DNA from: Henricia sp. BOLD:AAB3569
Lineage: Eukaryota > Echinodermata > Asteroidea > Spinulosida > Echinasteridae
Assembly: GCA_037783545.1 (NCBI GenBank)
Contig: JBBELK010000485.1
Span: 372,001-436,000, forward strand
DNA: 64,000 bases
Reading direction: 5' to 3'
Both the position numbers and the translations under genes were made by a program. The first letter of the stretch is position 1, and the number at the start of each line of letters is the position of its first letter. The notes beneath the pieces are model-generated. The model was not told where the DNA came from. It worked only from the letters and a program-made list of their open reading frames with translations, and made no database searches. Shown here in pieces: positions 1 to 12,415 of the stretch.

Positions 1-137
1 ATGTACGATGAGGATTTCTTGTGCGAAAATCGCGTTGTGATTCTTCATTTTTGTGCGAAAATCGCGTTACGACATTTGTCTGTGGATTTCGCGGTGTTGT
101 TCGTTGGAAACACTTGGATACCTTTATTTTGGAGACC

Positions 138-1349
138 ATGGCTCGGAGAAATAAATCGAAGGATATAAATTGTGTTGGAGACGCGAAGGAGACCGACACC
201 GAGACCGACGCAATAGATATTGCCGGAGGTGATATCGACGAAACTCAGGCGCTGAGAGATCGTTTTTTGGAATCGGAAAAGCGAGCGCAACTGTTGGAAG
301 CACGACTTGCACGCCTTGAAACGGAAAGGATGGATACTACGAGTGCTACGCAGCAAAGTGGTGAGAATGTGATTAGTGCGCGGAATGATTTTCACGAGCG
401 TCAGTTGCCGGAACGCGACGTTGTGTACAGTGCGCGATCACAAAATTCGAATCGCTGTGATTTACCAAGGAGACGCGAGGATATGATACCGCGACCAAAG
501 ATGGTTACGTTCGACGGCAAGGAGGAATGGGTGAATTTTGAAATTCCTTTTAAGAGGATTGCGTTACGCGCAGGATGGTCCGATGGAGAATGTCTTGAGC
601 AGTTGTATCAATGTTTACGCGGGGATGCAATGAGATTTGTGAGCGGACTAACGCGTACGGTGCAGAATAATTACGCGATGATGATGACCGCACTGCAGCG
701 ACGGTTTGGCGACAGTGCACTTCCGGAAACATACAGGGCACAGTTGCACACGATGAAGCAAAACCCCAGAGAATCTACCGCGGAGTTTGCGAGTAAGATA
801 CGTGCCCATGTCGTGAAAGCCTACCCCGCGGCTCCAGAAGAATTGCAAGAGAAGTTGGCAATTGAACACCTTTTGAAAGGACTGTCCGACGCCCAAATTG
901 GATACGATGTGATGGTGAAACAACCTCGCGATTTGAATGAAGCCGTACATATGGTCGCTGTGCACGAAAGCTTCAAGACCAACTTCGCAAGAAATAAATC
1001 TGTGCGTGTCGTGAGTGCTGCTGAGGAGGATCAAGATCCTTTCAGTGAAATACGCCGAGTGAGTGACAAGCGCTATGTGACGGAAGAACGTCTACAGGCG
1101 TTTGGACGCGAAATAAAGGAAACCATCGCGGTGGAGTTGACCGACAAAGTCATGTCTAAAGTTGCTCCCGAGCTGAAAGAGATCAAGTCTATGTTGTGCG
1201 CGAAAGATACTGCCCAGTTTGGAAGACAACAGCGCAGTTACAATCGACAGAATGTCACGTGTCACAGTTGTGGGAAGGTTGGTCACTACAGGAAATATTG
1301 CCCAGACCGACAGCCAGCGAAAGCACCCACAAATCAACAGGAAAACTAG
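138..1349 (+). CDS. Ty3/gypsy Gag with CCHC zinc knuckle
   Basis: Gag-type structural protein that would pack element RNA into particles in the cytoplasm. I chose the ATG at 138 (context ACCATGG, residues MARRNKSK), which gives about 403 residues; the reading frame is open further upstream from 21. An acidic, coiled-coil-like N-terminal part is followed by the retrotransposon gag core (around [12 protein letters not shown] to LKGLSDAQ). A single CCHC knuckle, [14 protein letters not shown], sits near the C terminus. The 3' end overlaps the pol frame by about 150 bp, with pol in the -1 frame relative to gag, as expected for programmed -1 frameshifting. No stop interrupts gag. Confidence 0.85.
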   Translation: MARRNKSKDINCVGDAKETDTETDAIDIAGGDIDETQALRDRFLESEKRAQLLEARLARLETERMDTTSATQQSGENVISARNDFHERQLPERDVVYSARSQNSNRCDLPRRREDMIPRPKMVTFDGKEEWVNFEIPFKRIALRAGWSDGECLEQLYQCLRGDAMRFVSGLTRTVQNNYAMMMTALQRRFGDSALPETYRAQLHTMKQNPRESTAEFASKIRAHVVKAYPAAPEELQEKLAIEHLLKGLSDAQIGYDVMVKQPRDLNEAVHMVAVHESFKTNFARNKSVRVVSAAEEDQDPFSEIRRVSDKRYVTEERLQAFGREIKETIAVELTDKVMSKVAPELKEIKSMLCAKDTAQFGRQQRSYNRQNVTCHSCGKVGHYRKYCPDRQPAKAPTNQQEN

Positions 1350-4300
1350 GTGGGGCCGTGCCTACCAGCCAGGGTTCGGCCCGCCCAGAATGTACAATTG
1401 AAATTAGACGCGCTGGGGGATATACTATGCTTGCGCCAGTGGAAATTTGTGGAAAACGTTTCCACGCTGTTGTAGATACAGGAGCAGAAGTTACGATAAT
1501 TTCGGAAAGGGTTTACCGTGATTTGCCCGAGGAGCTGCGTCCTGTATTGCAAGACAGTCTCATTGCACTGGAAATAGCGGAAGCCGGCAAGAAAATGAAA
1601 GTGATTGGTGTCGCGAATGTGAACCTGAAAATCGCAGATTATCCGTTTAATTGGCCAGTGTACGTCGCACCATTAAGAGATGATGTTTTGCTTGGATGTG
1701 ATTTCATACACGCTAACGACATTGGAATACGCACCCGCCATGGCATTCAGGTAGAAGGAGAATGGATCTCGTGTGAGCTCGTCGAAGGAGACAGCTGTAT
1801 AGCGCGAGCTAAACTTGCGGAAAACGTGATTGTGCCTGCCCGCTGTGAATTTACTTTGCCGTGTAAAATCAGCGGGAGGAATTATCTCGATACGGGATTT
1901 TGTGTTGTTGAACCCGTGGAATTCTCCGAAAATGTGCCATTATTATGTGCCAGATCTTTGATTGACCAAAGTAACGAAACGGTACCCGTGCGTGTAGTGA
2001 ATTCGACGAACTTGCCGATTGAACTCAAGAAAAACGCGGATGTTGGTGAATTGCATCCTGTGGAATTTGTGCAAGAGATTGACATGAATGTGTTGAACGA
2101 AATTGATGCTGCAACGCGGACGAGTGGTGTTTGCAGAGTACACAAAAATGACTGTGCATCGAAAAATGTGAGTGCGCAGAAGTGTTCAAAGGACGCGGAC
2201 AGTGCTAGAGACGCAAGTGGTCGCGAGACGGAAGTGAAATTTGACAAAGGATCGTCAACATTTCCGGACCACTTGAAGGAATTGCACTCGCAGGCATGTC
2301 AGAATATACCGGACATCGAACATCGGTACGAGCTTGCAAAATTGCTGGAAACGCATCAGGAGGCGTTTGCTAAGGATAAAGAAGATTTGGGAAACTGTTC
2401 TACAGTAAAGCATAGAATAAACACAGCGGGAGCTGCCCCTATTCGTCAACCGGTGCGACGAACACCAAAATGTTTTGAAGGAGAAGAGGAGAAATATTTG
2501 CAAGATCAGTTGAAGGCAGGAGTTGTGAAACCGTCATCTTCGGAGTGGGCATCGCCAGTCGTACTTGTTCGCAAAAAGGACGGTACAGTGCGTTGGTGCA
2601 TTGACTACAGGAAATTGAATGACGTAACCGTAAAAGACGCGTATCCACTCCCGCGGATTGATACGTGTTTAGATTGTCTCGCTGGTGCAAAACTGTTCTC
2701 CACGCTTGACTTGCAAAGCGGATATTGGTAGATTGCAATGGATGAAAAGGATCGGACGAAGACTGCATTTATCACGCGATATGGACTGTTCGAATACACC
2801 AAAATGCCATTTGGACTGTGTAATGCGCCGAGCACCTTTCAACGTTGCATGGAACTTATACTGTCCGGTTTGCAATGGAAAACCCTGCTCATCTACTTAG
2901 ATGATGTAATTGTGCACAGTTCAACGTTTGAGGAGCACATGGAGCGATTAAGTGAGGTTTTGTCGCGACTTGAAAGTGCTGGACTGCGACTCAAGCCGAG
3001 CAAATGTCATTTGCTACAGACTGAGGTTCTGTTTCTTGGACACGTATAGTGAGCGCGGAGGGAGTCAAAACCAACCCTAAACTAGTGGAATCGGTGAAAA
3101 ACTGGAAGGTGCCGACAAATCCGCGTCAAGTGCAACAGTTCTTAGGATTGTGCAATTATTATCGACGATTTGTGCCTCACTTTGGTGATATCGCCCATCC
3201 TCTCTACCTGCTGACAGAGAAAGGAACCCAGTTTGTGTGGACGGAAGAGTGCGAGAAAGCTTTCAATAAGTTGAAGGTACTACTGACCGATGCTCCAGTG
3301 CTTGCCTACCCTCAATTGAATGGAAAATATATCCTGGACACGGATGCTTCAAATATTGGAATTGGTGCGGTATTGTCACAAGAACAGGACGGTGAAGAAC
3401 GCGTAATTGCGTACGCTAGTAAGCGACTAGACAAACGGCAGAGACGTTATTGTGTGACGAGACGCGAGTTATTGGCTGGTGTAACGTTTATACAGCAGTT
3501 TCGTCATTACTTACTTGGACAGGAGTTTGACTTACGCACTGATCATAACTCACTGAGATGGCTGTTCGGATTCAAGGAACCCCAGGATCAGTTAGCCCGA
3601 TGGCTGGAGGTGCTAGCTCAATATCGGTTCCGGATACTGCACCGACCAGGCGTGAAACATGGAAATGCTGATGCATTGTCAAGAAAATATTGTGACCCGA
3701 CGGAGTGTGATTGTTTCACAGATGGATGTCGGATACAATTATTACCATGCGGTGGATGTAGACATTGTCAGAGACAGCATGAAGCCTGGAGTAAATTTCA
3801 TGCTGAGACTGATGATGTAATCCTGCTATCGACAAGACGAGTTGCAGAAGGTGGAAGTAGCTCGTCTAACAGCGACGCGACGCGTACGGAGAATTCCCAT
3901 GAGGAAGGGAATGTCGTGTTTTCTACATTGTGTCTAATTGTGATGATGACGCTGGAGTTCATCATAAGTCAATGGAACAAACTGACGGTAACACCCAACG
4001 GAAACACACGGACTGCCACTGATGAGAAAGATAACTTATCAGTGTGGGCACGAAGAGTAGCTTCTACAACGTGGATTCGAAATTATCTACCGGATGAATT
4101 TGCCAAGTTACAGAAGAGCGACGCAGTTCTTGGTCGTCTGCACCGATGGATGGATCTCGGTGAACGCCCAGTGAGGAGTACTGCTGCAGCATTCTCTCCA
4201 GAGGTTAGGAGATACTGGCTGAATTGGGAGCTGTTGGAACGACACCAGGGGGTACTGTATAAGCGCTGGACTTCACTTGACGGTGAACCGGATAAATTGC

Positions 4301-5541
4301 AGTTGTTAATCCCAAGAGTACTTCAAAAGGAAGTTCTGAATGAGTGTCATGATTCCATCACAGCGGCCCATATGGGAGTCGCTAAAACGACGGCAAAAGT
4401 GAAACAGAGATACTACTGGTACAAGATGTCAAAGGACATCAAGGAGTATATTCGACGTTGTAGTGTTTGTGGGATTAGAAAGAAATCTCACATGAAGCCA
4501 AGAGCGCCTCTTCAGGATTATCATGTTGGAGCACCACTTGATCGTGTTTCTTTGGACGTTATGGGACCATTTCCACGGACAGAACGAGACAACCAGTATG
4601 TGCTTGTGATCGGCGATAATTTCACGCGATGGATTGAAGCCTACCCCGTCTCAAACCAACAATCGGAAACGGTAGCGAAGCGACTCGTGCATGATTTCAT
4701 CAGTCGTTTTGGAACCCTGCTGGAAATACACACCGATCAAGGTCGTAACTTTGAGAGTGAGCTCTTCAAAGAAACTTGTCGGTTGTTAGATGTTGTGAAA
4801 ACGAGAACGACCCCGTATCGCCCCTGTTCAAATGGGATTATTGAACGATTTAACGCTACGCTTTTGACTATGATACGGAACTACGTGAATGAAAGTCAAA
4901 GGAATTGGGACGTGCACATTCCTTTGTTAACTGCAGCGTATCGCAGCACGGTGCACTCCGCGACTGGATACACACCGAACATGCTTATACTGGGACGCGA
5001 GGTGAATCTTCCGATCGACGTGTTGTATCCTAAACCCGACTGTGAGGAGCGCGAGGAGATTGAGTACGTAGCTGAAATGCGGACGCAAATGGAACGATGT
5101 CATGATTTGGCCAGGACTAACCTTGGTCGTAGTGCGGAAAGACAGAAACGCAACTACGATACGCGTATTTCGGAGAACAAGTACAACCCCGGTGACCTCG
5201 TGTACTATCTGGATACGAGCAGACGAAAAGGAAAGAGCCCCAAGCTACAAATCCCATGGAAAGGACCTTGTGTCGTTGTTGCGCGTTTAAGTGACTATAT
5301 CTATAAGATAAGGTGCAAGAAAGGTGATAGAGTGATGCACCATGACAGACTAACTCTGTGCACCTCAGATAATATACCCAAGTGGGTTAAACGGCAACAG
5401 AATGCAGTGAAGAACTCTCGCGGTACCAGTGTTCCTGCGGAAAATGTCATGTGTGACGCAGCATCCATGTTTGCGAGGGAGGAAAATACAGGACCTGTTA
5501 CGCGCTCGAGAGCACGGACGCAAGAGCTTGTGACGAATTGA
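1196..5541 (+). pseudogene. Ty3/gypsy pol (protease-RT-RNase H-integrase), interrupted
   Basis: Polyprotein of the same element. Protease has the aspartic motif VVDTGAEVT near 1470-1500. RT begins near 2400 and has YLDD near 2895-2907. RNase H has LDTDASN near 3337. Integrase has the HHCC zinc module (HDSITAAH ... CSVCGIRK) near 4350-4480, then the catalytic aspartates in SLDVMGP and HTDQGRNF and a glutamate in IIERFN. A GPF/GPY-like tail follows near 5180-5280. Between RNase H and integrase lies a Cys-rich linker and a short hydrophobic stretch (about 3690-3970). Damage: an in-frame TAG at 2729-2731 where RT normally has Gln, and a 2-bp TA insertion near 3045-3048 that shifts the frame. Expression would have relied on -1 frameshifting from gag. 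Confidence 0.9.
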
Positions 5542-6493
5542 CCTGCGTAAACTTGGCTAGTCTATGTTCAACGCTGCGTGCATCGGTACTGAATAGTTTA
5601 AATCGGTTACACAAGTAGATTTAAGATGTTATACATTGTATCTTTCGGTATCTATCAGCTGAAATGGATGTAGAAGTTGCTGCATGCCATTAGTGGACGG
5701 TTGATATCCCCCGTTCGAGAAGGGGAGGAAAGTTGATAATTGCCGAAAAGATCGCTTATAGATTCGCTTATTACTGATTACTATTTATTTCGTTTGATGA
5801 TTGATGGTTGCCAACTGAATGTTCTGAAATGCTAAGTTAATTTTTGGAATTGTTAAGCGAATTTATTGAAATGTTTTAAGTTTTGGGCGTCTGGAATTTA
5901 TATGAGATGATAAATAGGCGATGCCTTGTGTTGAATGTGCATAAATGTTTTAGAATTGCTTCTGAATATCTGAGATGCCAGGAGATTCGTACGTTCTCTT
6001 GAATGTCACATTTAGGAAACATTCGAAATTTATGATAAGTTATGTCATGTACATAAGTTGATTTGCACACGTCTAAGTTGGCTGAGATTACTAGGTCTTG
6101 ACCGAGACTTATCGAGTAGTAAAGGTCACTTTCGCTTTATGAATTACAATTTGTGTATAGTTTAATTATTATTGATTCTTCTTGAACTTGACAAGACACC
6201 CGTCAGGTTGATTTAAGTTTCTTCAATCTTGTATACTCGATGATGTTGTTCTTAGTCAGCCTGGAAGAGAAGAACGAGACAAATTTCGGTTAAAGATGTT
6301 TAGTTTAAATTTAAATATGTTCTTCAGGAAAACAGGCTGAAAAGTTTTCTTTGGGAAGGCCAGTGAATAATTTGAGTTAATTTTTGGAAAATGTCTTTGT
6401 ACATAGGCCCCTATGGTGTATAATTTTAACGAATATAATATGTGTACTTACCTTTCTAGAAGACCGCGCTTAAGTTTACGAAGCGGGGGAGAG
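5542..6493 (+). other. Post-pol non-coding tail of the gypsy element
   Basis: About 950 bp of AT-rich sequence without a convincing ORF. It holds two purine-rich tracts, at about 5720-5735 and 6482-6493; the second directly precedes TGTTGTG and is the better polypurine tract. No env-like ORF is visible. Confidence 0.6.
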
Positions 6494-6943
6494 TGTTGTG
6501 AAATTACACCACGTTCATTGGATATTCATTTGTAATTATCAGTAATTGATTATTGTTAAAGATTACCATGTTGCGCGGCTGTTTGTGTGCCGCGTTCACG
6601 CGATCGGCGCCGAGCGCCTGCATTGCACTGCATGCACTGCACATGCACCTTGGCTGCGCGTGAAATAAGAACTGGCTTATTATCATTATCACGCACCTGT
6701 TTGACTACGCTAGCGCCCTCTGTTGGCTCAGCGCGTGAGCTGTTTTTGCCACGCTACCAGGTACACGCTACGCGCTGCGCGCTACTCTATAAATAAAGTA
6801 ATGAGTTTATTACAGATGTTATGATTAGAATGTTTTGTTATTTATTCTTTCTTAGAAACATGTTCTAGTATAAATACAGATGTTAAGTTTAAACTAGTAG
6901 TTGTTGTTTTGGTCTCGGACGGAACGGACCTCCGTCCGGGTCA
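6494..6943 (+). repeat. Probable 3' LTR of the gypsy element
   Basis: Starts TGTTGTGAAATTAC right after a polypurine tract. It contains a CpG-rich block (6580-6780) and an overlapping TATA/polyadenylation-like signal CTATAAATAAAG near 6786. The end is set at GGGTCA because it gives a TG..CA terminus, but there is no second LTR in the window to compare, so the right border is a guess. Confidence 0.45.
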
Positions 6944-7430
6944 AGTGTTGATTAAATGATCGAACTTATGTTTTGTGTTGCATCCAAAGTCAGTTGTAAT
7001 CGTTGCGGAAGACGGAACTCACCACAATATACTGCACGTGCGCGGCGCGCGATCCATAAAAATGCATCGCGTTGGAACACGCATACGCAGTACACAGCAC
7101 CCATGCATTTTGGACCGCGTAGATGCGAACCAAAAATAAGTAAATCGTTTGCAAACGATAAATAATTTCATCTTTACAGATTATTTTCTGGTAAAATTAT
7201 ATCATTTTGAGCGGAAACCTTAGCTTTCATTGGGTAGTTGCTATATTAATTCAATCTTTACTTTCAGAACCTTTCCCCTGTAAACTCGTCGATTACTTTT
7301 TGGGGTCATTGCAAATGATCCACTGGGCCTTTAAATGCATAATTTTACAGAGATTTATAATAATGTACACGTATGGAGGGATCCCATAAAAAGCAAAGCT
7401 TGTCAAGTATGGGATCCCTTTATAAAGATA
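6944..7430. other. Unassigned flank with short inverted repeat
   Basis: No gene recognised. A hairpin at about 7376-7424 has arms AGGGATCCCAT and ATGGGATCCCT. The second arm lies near the 3' tail of the adjacent non-LTR element on the minus strand. Confidence 0.4.
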
Positions 7431-7663
7431 CAATGAAGGGATTTAGTTTTCTATACCTAAAATAAGTTTAGGGAATGAGCAAATGATTCATATTCAATCG
7501 AAATCAAAATGATATAGCCATACTAATGCAAAGGCATGCATAAATTAGAAAAGAAAAAATGGAATGGAAACACAAACAAGGTAAGTGCATGCATTACTGT
7601 TATATTTTGTTAAAAGGAAAGTTTTATATTCTTTTTTGAAGGATGATAGTCTTTATATTGATC

Positions 7664-9983
7664 TCAGTTTAGTATCGAGTGAATTCCATAACTTTGGACC
7701 ATTGGATGTGATGAATTTATTTCCCAATGTCGTTCGAGTTTTTGGGATGTGAAAGTGATGAGCCTGTCTAGTATAAGGTAAGTATGATAGCGGTCATTTC
7801 TTTTAAACACTGATTGTAAACATTTGGGCACAACATTTTTAGATACCTGAAACATGAAAATACAGAGTTGATAGAAATAAGAATCATTAATCTTAAGTAT
7901 TTCACATTGTTTGAAGAGGGGATCAGTGTGGGCCAGATAATCAGAGTGTGAAATAATACGAACGGCTCTTTTCTGTAAGAGGAAGACCCTATTGATAAGC
8001 TGTTTAGATGCATTTCCCCATGCTAATATTCCATAGTTAATGTACGATAAGATCAGGCTATTATACAATAACAAACAAATATTTGAAGGAAGAGATGATT
8101 TCATTCTGTTAATCATACCAATATTTTTAGAAATTATTTTACATATATAATCTACGTGTATTTTCCAAGAAAGTTTGCTATCAATAAACATGCCAAGAAA
8201 TTTAGTACTTTTTACCTCGATAATTTTGTTAGTGTCAATATAAACATCCTCTGGTAAGTTATTCATGGAATTACTGAATAAGATACAACTAGTTTTTTTA
8301 ATATTCAGCGATAATTTATTTACTTTAATCCAATTTGATATGTTTTTCAGTTCCATGTTGACAACATCTATTAACGTTGCAATATTTTTATGACTATAGA
8401 ATAAATTGGAGTCGTCGGCAAAAAGGATAAAAGATAAAATATCTGAAGATTTAGTAAAGTCATTGATACAAGGAACAGAAGTGGTCCAAGGACAGAGCCT
8501 TGGGGAACACCACACGTTAATGTACGAGGAGTAGAAATATGACCATTGACTATAACATGTTGTTTTCTCCGAGATAAATAACTTTTAAACCAGTCTAACG
8601 GGATACCTCTAATTCCATAATGATTAAATTTATGAATAAGTATATCATGGTCTAGGGTGTCAAACGCTTTCGAGAAATCTAGAAAAATACCCAGAGTGTG
8701 TTGTGCATTTTCAAATCCAGATACTATCGTATTGCATAAATGTAGTATAGCATGAGTTGTTGAATGTTTTGCTTGAAATCCGAATTTAAAATTTGTTAAT
8801 ATGTTGTTTTGTTGCAAGAAAGTTACAGTTCTATTATAAACAATCTTTTCCAATATTTTAGAGAAGCTAGGTAAGATAGATATAGGTCTATAATTGTTTA
8901 CAAGATCAGTTTCACCACTTTTATAGACTGGAATTACTTTAGCAATTTTCATGTCAGATGGAACAAGTCCAGTAGATAAGAATAAATTGACAATATGAGT
9001 GAGAGGATCAAGAACAGAATGTATTATAGTTTTAGTAACAGCAACATTGATGCCATCAATACCACTACTTGCTTTATTAGGAAGTTCATTAACGATATTT
9101 TTATTTCAAATTTTGTCACAGGGGTAAAAAATATGCAGTTGGTGTTTGGATCATTAAGATAGTCTACAAAAGAAGTATCAAGGGTAGATTTGGGTATTTC
9201 ACGAGCAAGGTTCGGACCTACATTAACAAAGTAATTGTTGAAATGTTCAGCTATTGTTGCTGGATCATCAACTCGAGTTTCATTTATGGTCATGGCAGTC
9301 AGGCTCTGAGTAGTATTTCTTCTATTTAAAATGGAATTAATTATTTTCCATGTATTTTTACTGTAATTTTTTTCTTTGTTAAACTGAGTAAAGTAATACT
9401 TTTTCTTAGCTGCTCGCAATACGTTAGTCAATACATTTTTGTACCTAGTGTAATTTGTATGGTTCAATTTATTGGGTCTAGAAATGAATTTACGATATAA
9501 TCTGTTTTTCAAATTAATCGATTTTAAGAGTGATTCTGTTAGCCATGGAGCTTTGGGTGTGTTCTTTTTATTTCTGGATCTTCTTTCAGGTATGCTTTTG
9601 TCGTGAAGGCAAGTAAAAATATTGTTGAATTGCTCGTAGGCCTTGCTAGGATCATTACTGTCATATACAGTGGACCAGTCAGTATGGTTAAGTTTATCAT
9701 TAAATGTTTCCAGTGACTGCTTTGAATAGAAGCGAGTGGATTGGAAGGGCTCATTTCTTGGAGGCTTATTAACTGTTGGTATCGATGTACATACTGGCAA
9801 ATGGTCACTTACATCAGAAATTAATATTGCTGACTTAGGTATAGGCATTATATTAGTAAAAATATTATCAATTAGGGTTACTGATTTTGTCGTTATTCTG
9901 GTAGGTTGATCTATTAATGGTATTAGTGTGTATGAGTACATAGTTTCCAAGAATTCCTGAGAATTGTTATTGTCTACATCCAA
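7664..9983 (-). pseudogene. Non-LTR reverse transcriptase region of ORF2, frameshifted
   Basis: Catalyses target-primed reverse transcription in the family. Blocks in order on the minus strand: end of the endonuclease (LIDQPTRITTKSVTLIDNIF, about 9900), linker (about 9700-9200), RT fingers (KVIPVYKSG, NYRPISILP, about 8940-8880), KAFDTLDHDIL (about 8670), GVPQGSVLGP (about 8515), FADDSNLFY catalytic block (about 8420), then thumb and C-terminal region to a stop at 7664. Reading must change frame near 9100 and near 8475, so at least two indels have accumulated. The frames on each side join sensibly, which supports one ancestral ORF. Confidence 0.85.
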
Positions 9984-9999
9984 TAAATTTATATTAAAG

Positions 10000-10790
10000 T
10001 CACCACAGATTAATTATACATTTTGTATCGTTGAGACAAACATCTGAAATTATTTGTAACCTGTCCAAAAACTCCTTATGAACTACATTGGGAGGTTTGT
10101 AAATGACTCCAATTATGATATTTTTAGATGCAGGATTTTTTATTTCAATAAATAAAGATTCCATAGAAGATGAGTAACCGCTATAATTCTTGATTATTTC
10201 AAAATTAATATCAGTTTTAATACACCAATCCGGTAATAAGGTTTCCTTCCCTGTACATCCGCCATAGCTGGGGGCCTTCCACTGAATGAACTGTATGTTT
10301 TTGCTGTTGCTGAAGCTGCATTTGTTTACTTCGAACAAGTTGCGCGTCTTTGTAGGGTTGTGTGCGCGCGAAGGCGGGCGCGTCGCGTGTACGCAAAGGC
10401 GGGCGCGTCGCGTGCACGCGTTCGTGCATGTAATGGATGAACGCTTTTCGTTCTAACGGCAACACAAAACGCACAGCCCATGCACTGGACGCCCCCCAGC
10501 TATGGCGGATATGCAGGGAGGAGATCTTCGTTACCGGATTGGTGTATATAAAGAGCAACACCTCCGCCGGTTTTATTTTGTCTATTAACTGTTAGTAATG
10601 TATAACCTGGTAAAGAGAACTGAGCAGGAGATGTTTCCTTAAGCCAAGTTTCGGTTAAGGCAATGACTGAGAACTCACAGAGAGATTGAAGAAGCGTATT
10701 TAGACTTTCAAAATTGTTTGAGAGGCTTCTAATATTAACTTGAATTAATTTGAAATCTGCTTTGTTACTATTGTGGCGGTACGCGACCTC
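10000..10790 (-). pseudogene. APE-type endonuclease domain of non-LTR ORF2, split by a MITE
   Basis: Minus strand 10790-10547 encodes the start of an exonuclease/endonuclease/phosphatase fold (LIQVNIRSLSNN, ALTETWLKE, KTGGGVALYI). The MITE at 10221-10546 follows. The domain then resumes at about 10220 (KTDINFEI, SLFIEIKNP, GVIYKPPN) down to about 10010, where a 1-bp shift precedes GDFNINLLDVD. In the family this domain nicks target DNA. If the MITE is removed including its outer TA on each side, the two halves join in frame. Confidence 0.85.
10221..10546. mobile_element. TIR MITE, copy 1 (326 bp)
   Basis: Ends are TACACCAATCCGGTAA and its reverse complement, with inverted homology extending about 55 bp to CCGCCATAGCTGGGGG. 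The interior has a CpG-rich minisatellite (AAGGCGGGCGCGTCGCGTGTACGC, about two units). It interrupts the endonuclease of the non-LTR element. No coding capacity. The second copy is at 35751-36119. Confidence 0.9.
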
Positions 10791-11945
10791 AAGAGCGCCC
10801 TCTCTAGACACTCGGGTCGCACAATTTCCGACGAGTCAACCAAAGTTCAATAAACCGGAATCGACTCCACCTGGTTAGGCGGCAGTGTTCCGGTCAGAAC
10901 TCTGGCGGAGCTCGGACCTAAGAAATTGCTACGAGCAGCCTCAAGGCCCAGGGGAATGGATTCGTTTTGGAGGAAATATACCGCCTGTTGTAGCTGATAT
11001 CTTCCCCGGGGTAGGGGAAGGGACTCGGTACTGCAAATAATTCAAGAGTGGACACGTGTGTTCAGTGATTGAGAGTGTATGATTGGTTTATTAACAATGA
11101 CCTGGGACTTGTAATTAAATATACAAGTAGGAAAACCTGGGCGCCTTTATTCCTCTCCCGTACTTGGGAGTTACACAGTGTCTTTATACACTGACGGCAG
11201 TACAGCAGTTATGGCAGGGTACACACCGCGCAATACACTCGCGATTACCCGGCGAATGTTTACCCGAGCACGCTCAACTCTAAACTGAGTCGACAATGAT
11301 ACGCCGCGGCTGCACGGGAAGTTGTGAACCCGCTTGGTAGCTTGCAGGTTCAGGTACTGCGCCCCTGGCGTAAACCGAACTACAACAGCAAACCAAACCT
11401 ATAGCTCACAGTTTCCCAACACGCGACTAGTGCAAGATGCCCGGCAAATGCACTACCACAACGCGCTACGCTCACCGTGTGCCGCGCTGTAGTCCGCCGA
11501 CCACAGCCAAACGTACGCTAGCCGTATTGCCAAACCACGAGGCGAGGCAACGCAAATCACCCGAAATGCCCGCGCTAGCGACTCCGAATTCACTCACCGA
11601 ATTCACCGGCACAACCCGTAGTATGTGGACACACGACTGCTGTACTCTCGCCCTTAATTAAGGCCTAAACTCACTGCGATAACTTCAACAGAAACACCAG
11701 AAATCTCGTGAATAACTTAAGGTCTTTCCACAACAAAAGCTAACTGGCAACTAACGAAACTGGCGCGCACAGCGCCCCAAATGCTGGGCTCTAGTCCCGC
11801 CCAACAACAATAAACAAGGCTCGGATTGGCCGAACTAACGTCATACGTTACGATCATGCACTGCGTGCATGGGACTTTCCATACACAGTGCAGCTATTCT
11901 AAGTTCATTAATAAACATTATGCCTAAAGGGCGTGACTACGGCAA
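10780..11945. other. Unassigned insertion inside non-LTR ORF2
   Basis: About 1.17 kb separates the PHD-finger end of ORF2 from the endonuclease start. It is more CpG- and GC-rich than its AT-rich host and starts near TGTGGCGGTACGCGACC. The TG start, AATAAA near 10850 and CpG content are LTR-like, but I found no clear target duplication or TIR and no convincing ORF. It could be a solo LTR, a non-autonomous element or insertion plus deletion. Confidence 0.4.
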
Positions 11946-11953
11946 GGATTGCA

Positions 11954-12403
11954 TCAGCCAGGAAATTCATGAATGGGAATAGACTGGTCGTCAGTCCATT
12001 CCGCTACACTATTTTGATCTTTTAAAAAGTCTGTTGCACTGACGTAATTGCATTTATTTTTATAGTTTAGTTGACTATTTGGATCACTAACGTCTTCAAT
12101 GAGGAGAGTGGGCACGTCAGAGTATTGCGGGCCATTTCCGTTATTGTTTACTGAAGAATTTTGGGTAGAGATGGAACTGGTTATATTTGAGAATTCAATA
12201 TCATTTAGGTTATTAAAGGGCAAAGCATTAGACAGGCACTGGGGACACGTCCAAGGTTCGCTACAACGGGTAAGTTCATTATACTCATTTGATGTAAGAT
12301 TAGTACATTTAAGATGAATCCAGTTGTTGCAGATATCACATAATATTCCGTTGTGGTTTTCTTTTACTTGTCTGTTACATGAAGAGCATGAAAACCTTAG
12401 CAT
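11954..12403 (-). CDS. PHD-finger N-terminal part of non-LTR ORF2
   Basis: Starts at the minus-strand ATG at 12403 (an open frame begins 4 codons earlier at a TTG). About 149 residues. The zinc ligands are visible in order: CSSC, CDIC, WIHLKC and WTCPQC, a PHD/RING-like cross-brace set. PHD fingers at the start of ORF2 occur in several CR1/L2-type elements and may read chromatin at target sites. The ORF stops at 11954 where the unassigned insertion begins, so it is the amputated front of ORF2 rather than an independent gene. Confidence 0.75.
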   Translation of the reverse strand: MLRFSCSSCNRQVKENHNGILCDICNNWIHLKCTNLTSNEYNELTRCSEPWTCPQCLSNALPFNNLNDIEFSNITSSISTQNSSVNNNGNGPQYSDVPTLLIEDVSDPNSQLNYKNKCNYVSATDFLKDQNSVAEWTDDQSIPIHEFPG

Positions 12404-12415
12404 CACTAAAAGCAA

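Larger units (their letters stand above)
1..6943 (+). mobile_element. Decayed Ty3/gypsy LTR retrotransposon, 5' LTR not in window
   Basis: Gag is followed by a -1-frame pol, a long non-coding tail, a purine tract (about 6482-6493, AGCGGGGGAGAG) and a probable 3' LTR starting TGTTGTGAAATTAC. Order of domains is gag, protease, RT, RNase H, integrase, which is the Ty3/gypsy order. Pol carries a stop and a frameshift, so this copy cannot make a full polyprotein. The left end lies outside the window, so LTR identity and target duplication cannot be judged. The right end is approximate. Confidence 0.85.

Noticed and set aside
3690..3970. Hydrophobic stretch between RNase H and integrase as a possible envelope protein
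   Set aside because: It is short and in frame inside pol, with no signal peptide, furin-like site or separate ORF; better explained as a linker.
7376..7424. Hairpin with GGATCC arms as a terminator or functional RNA
   Set aside because: Only about 11 bp per arm with no other support; the second arm fits the non-LTR 3' tail.
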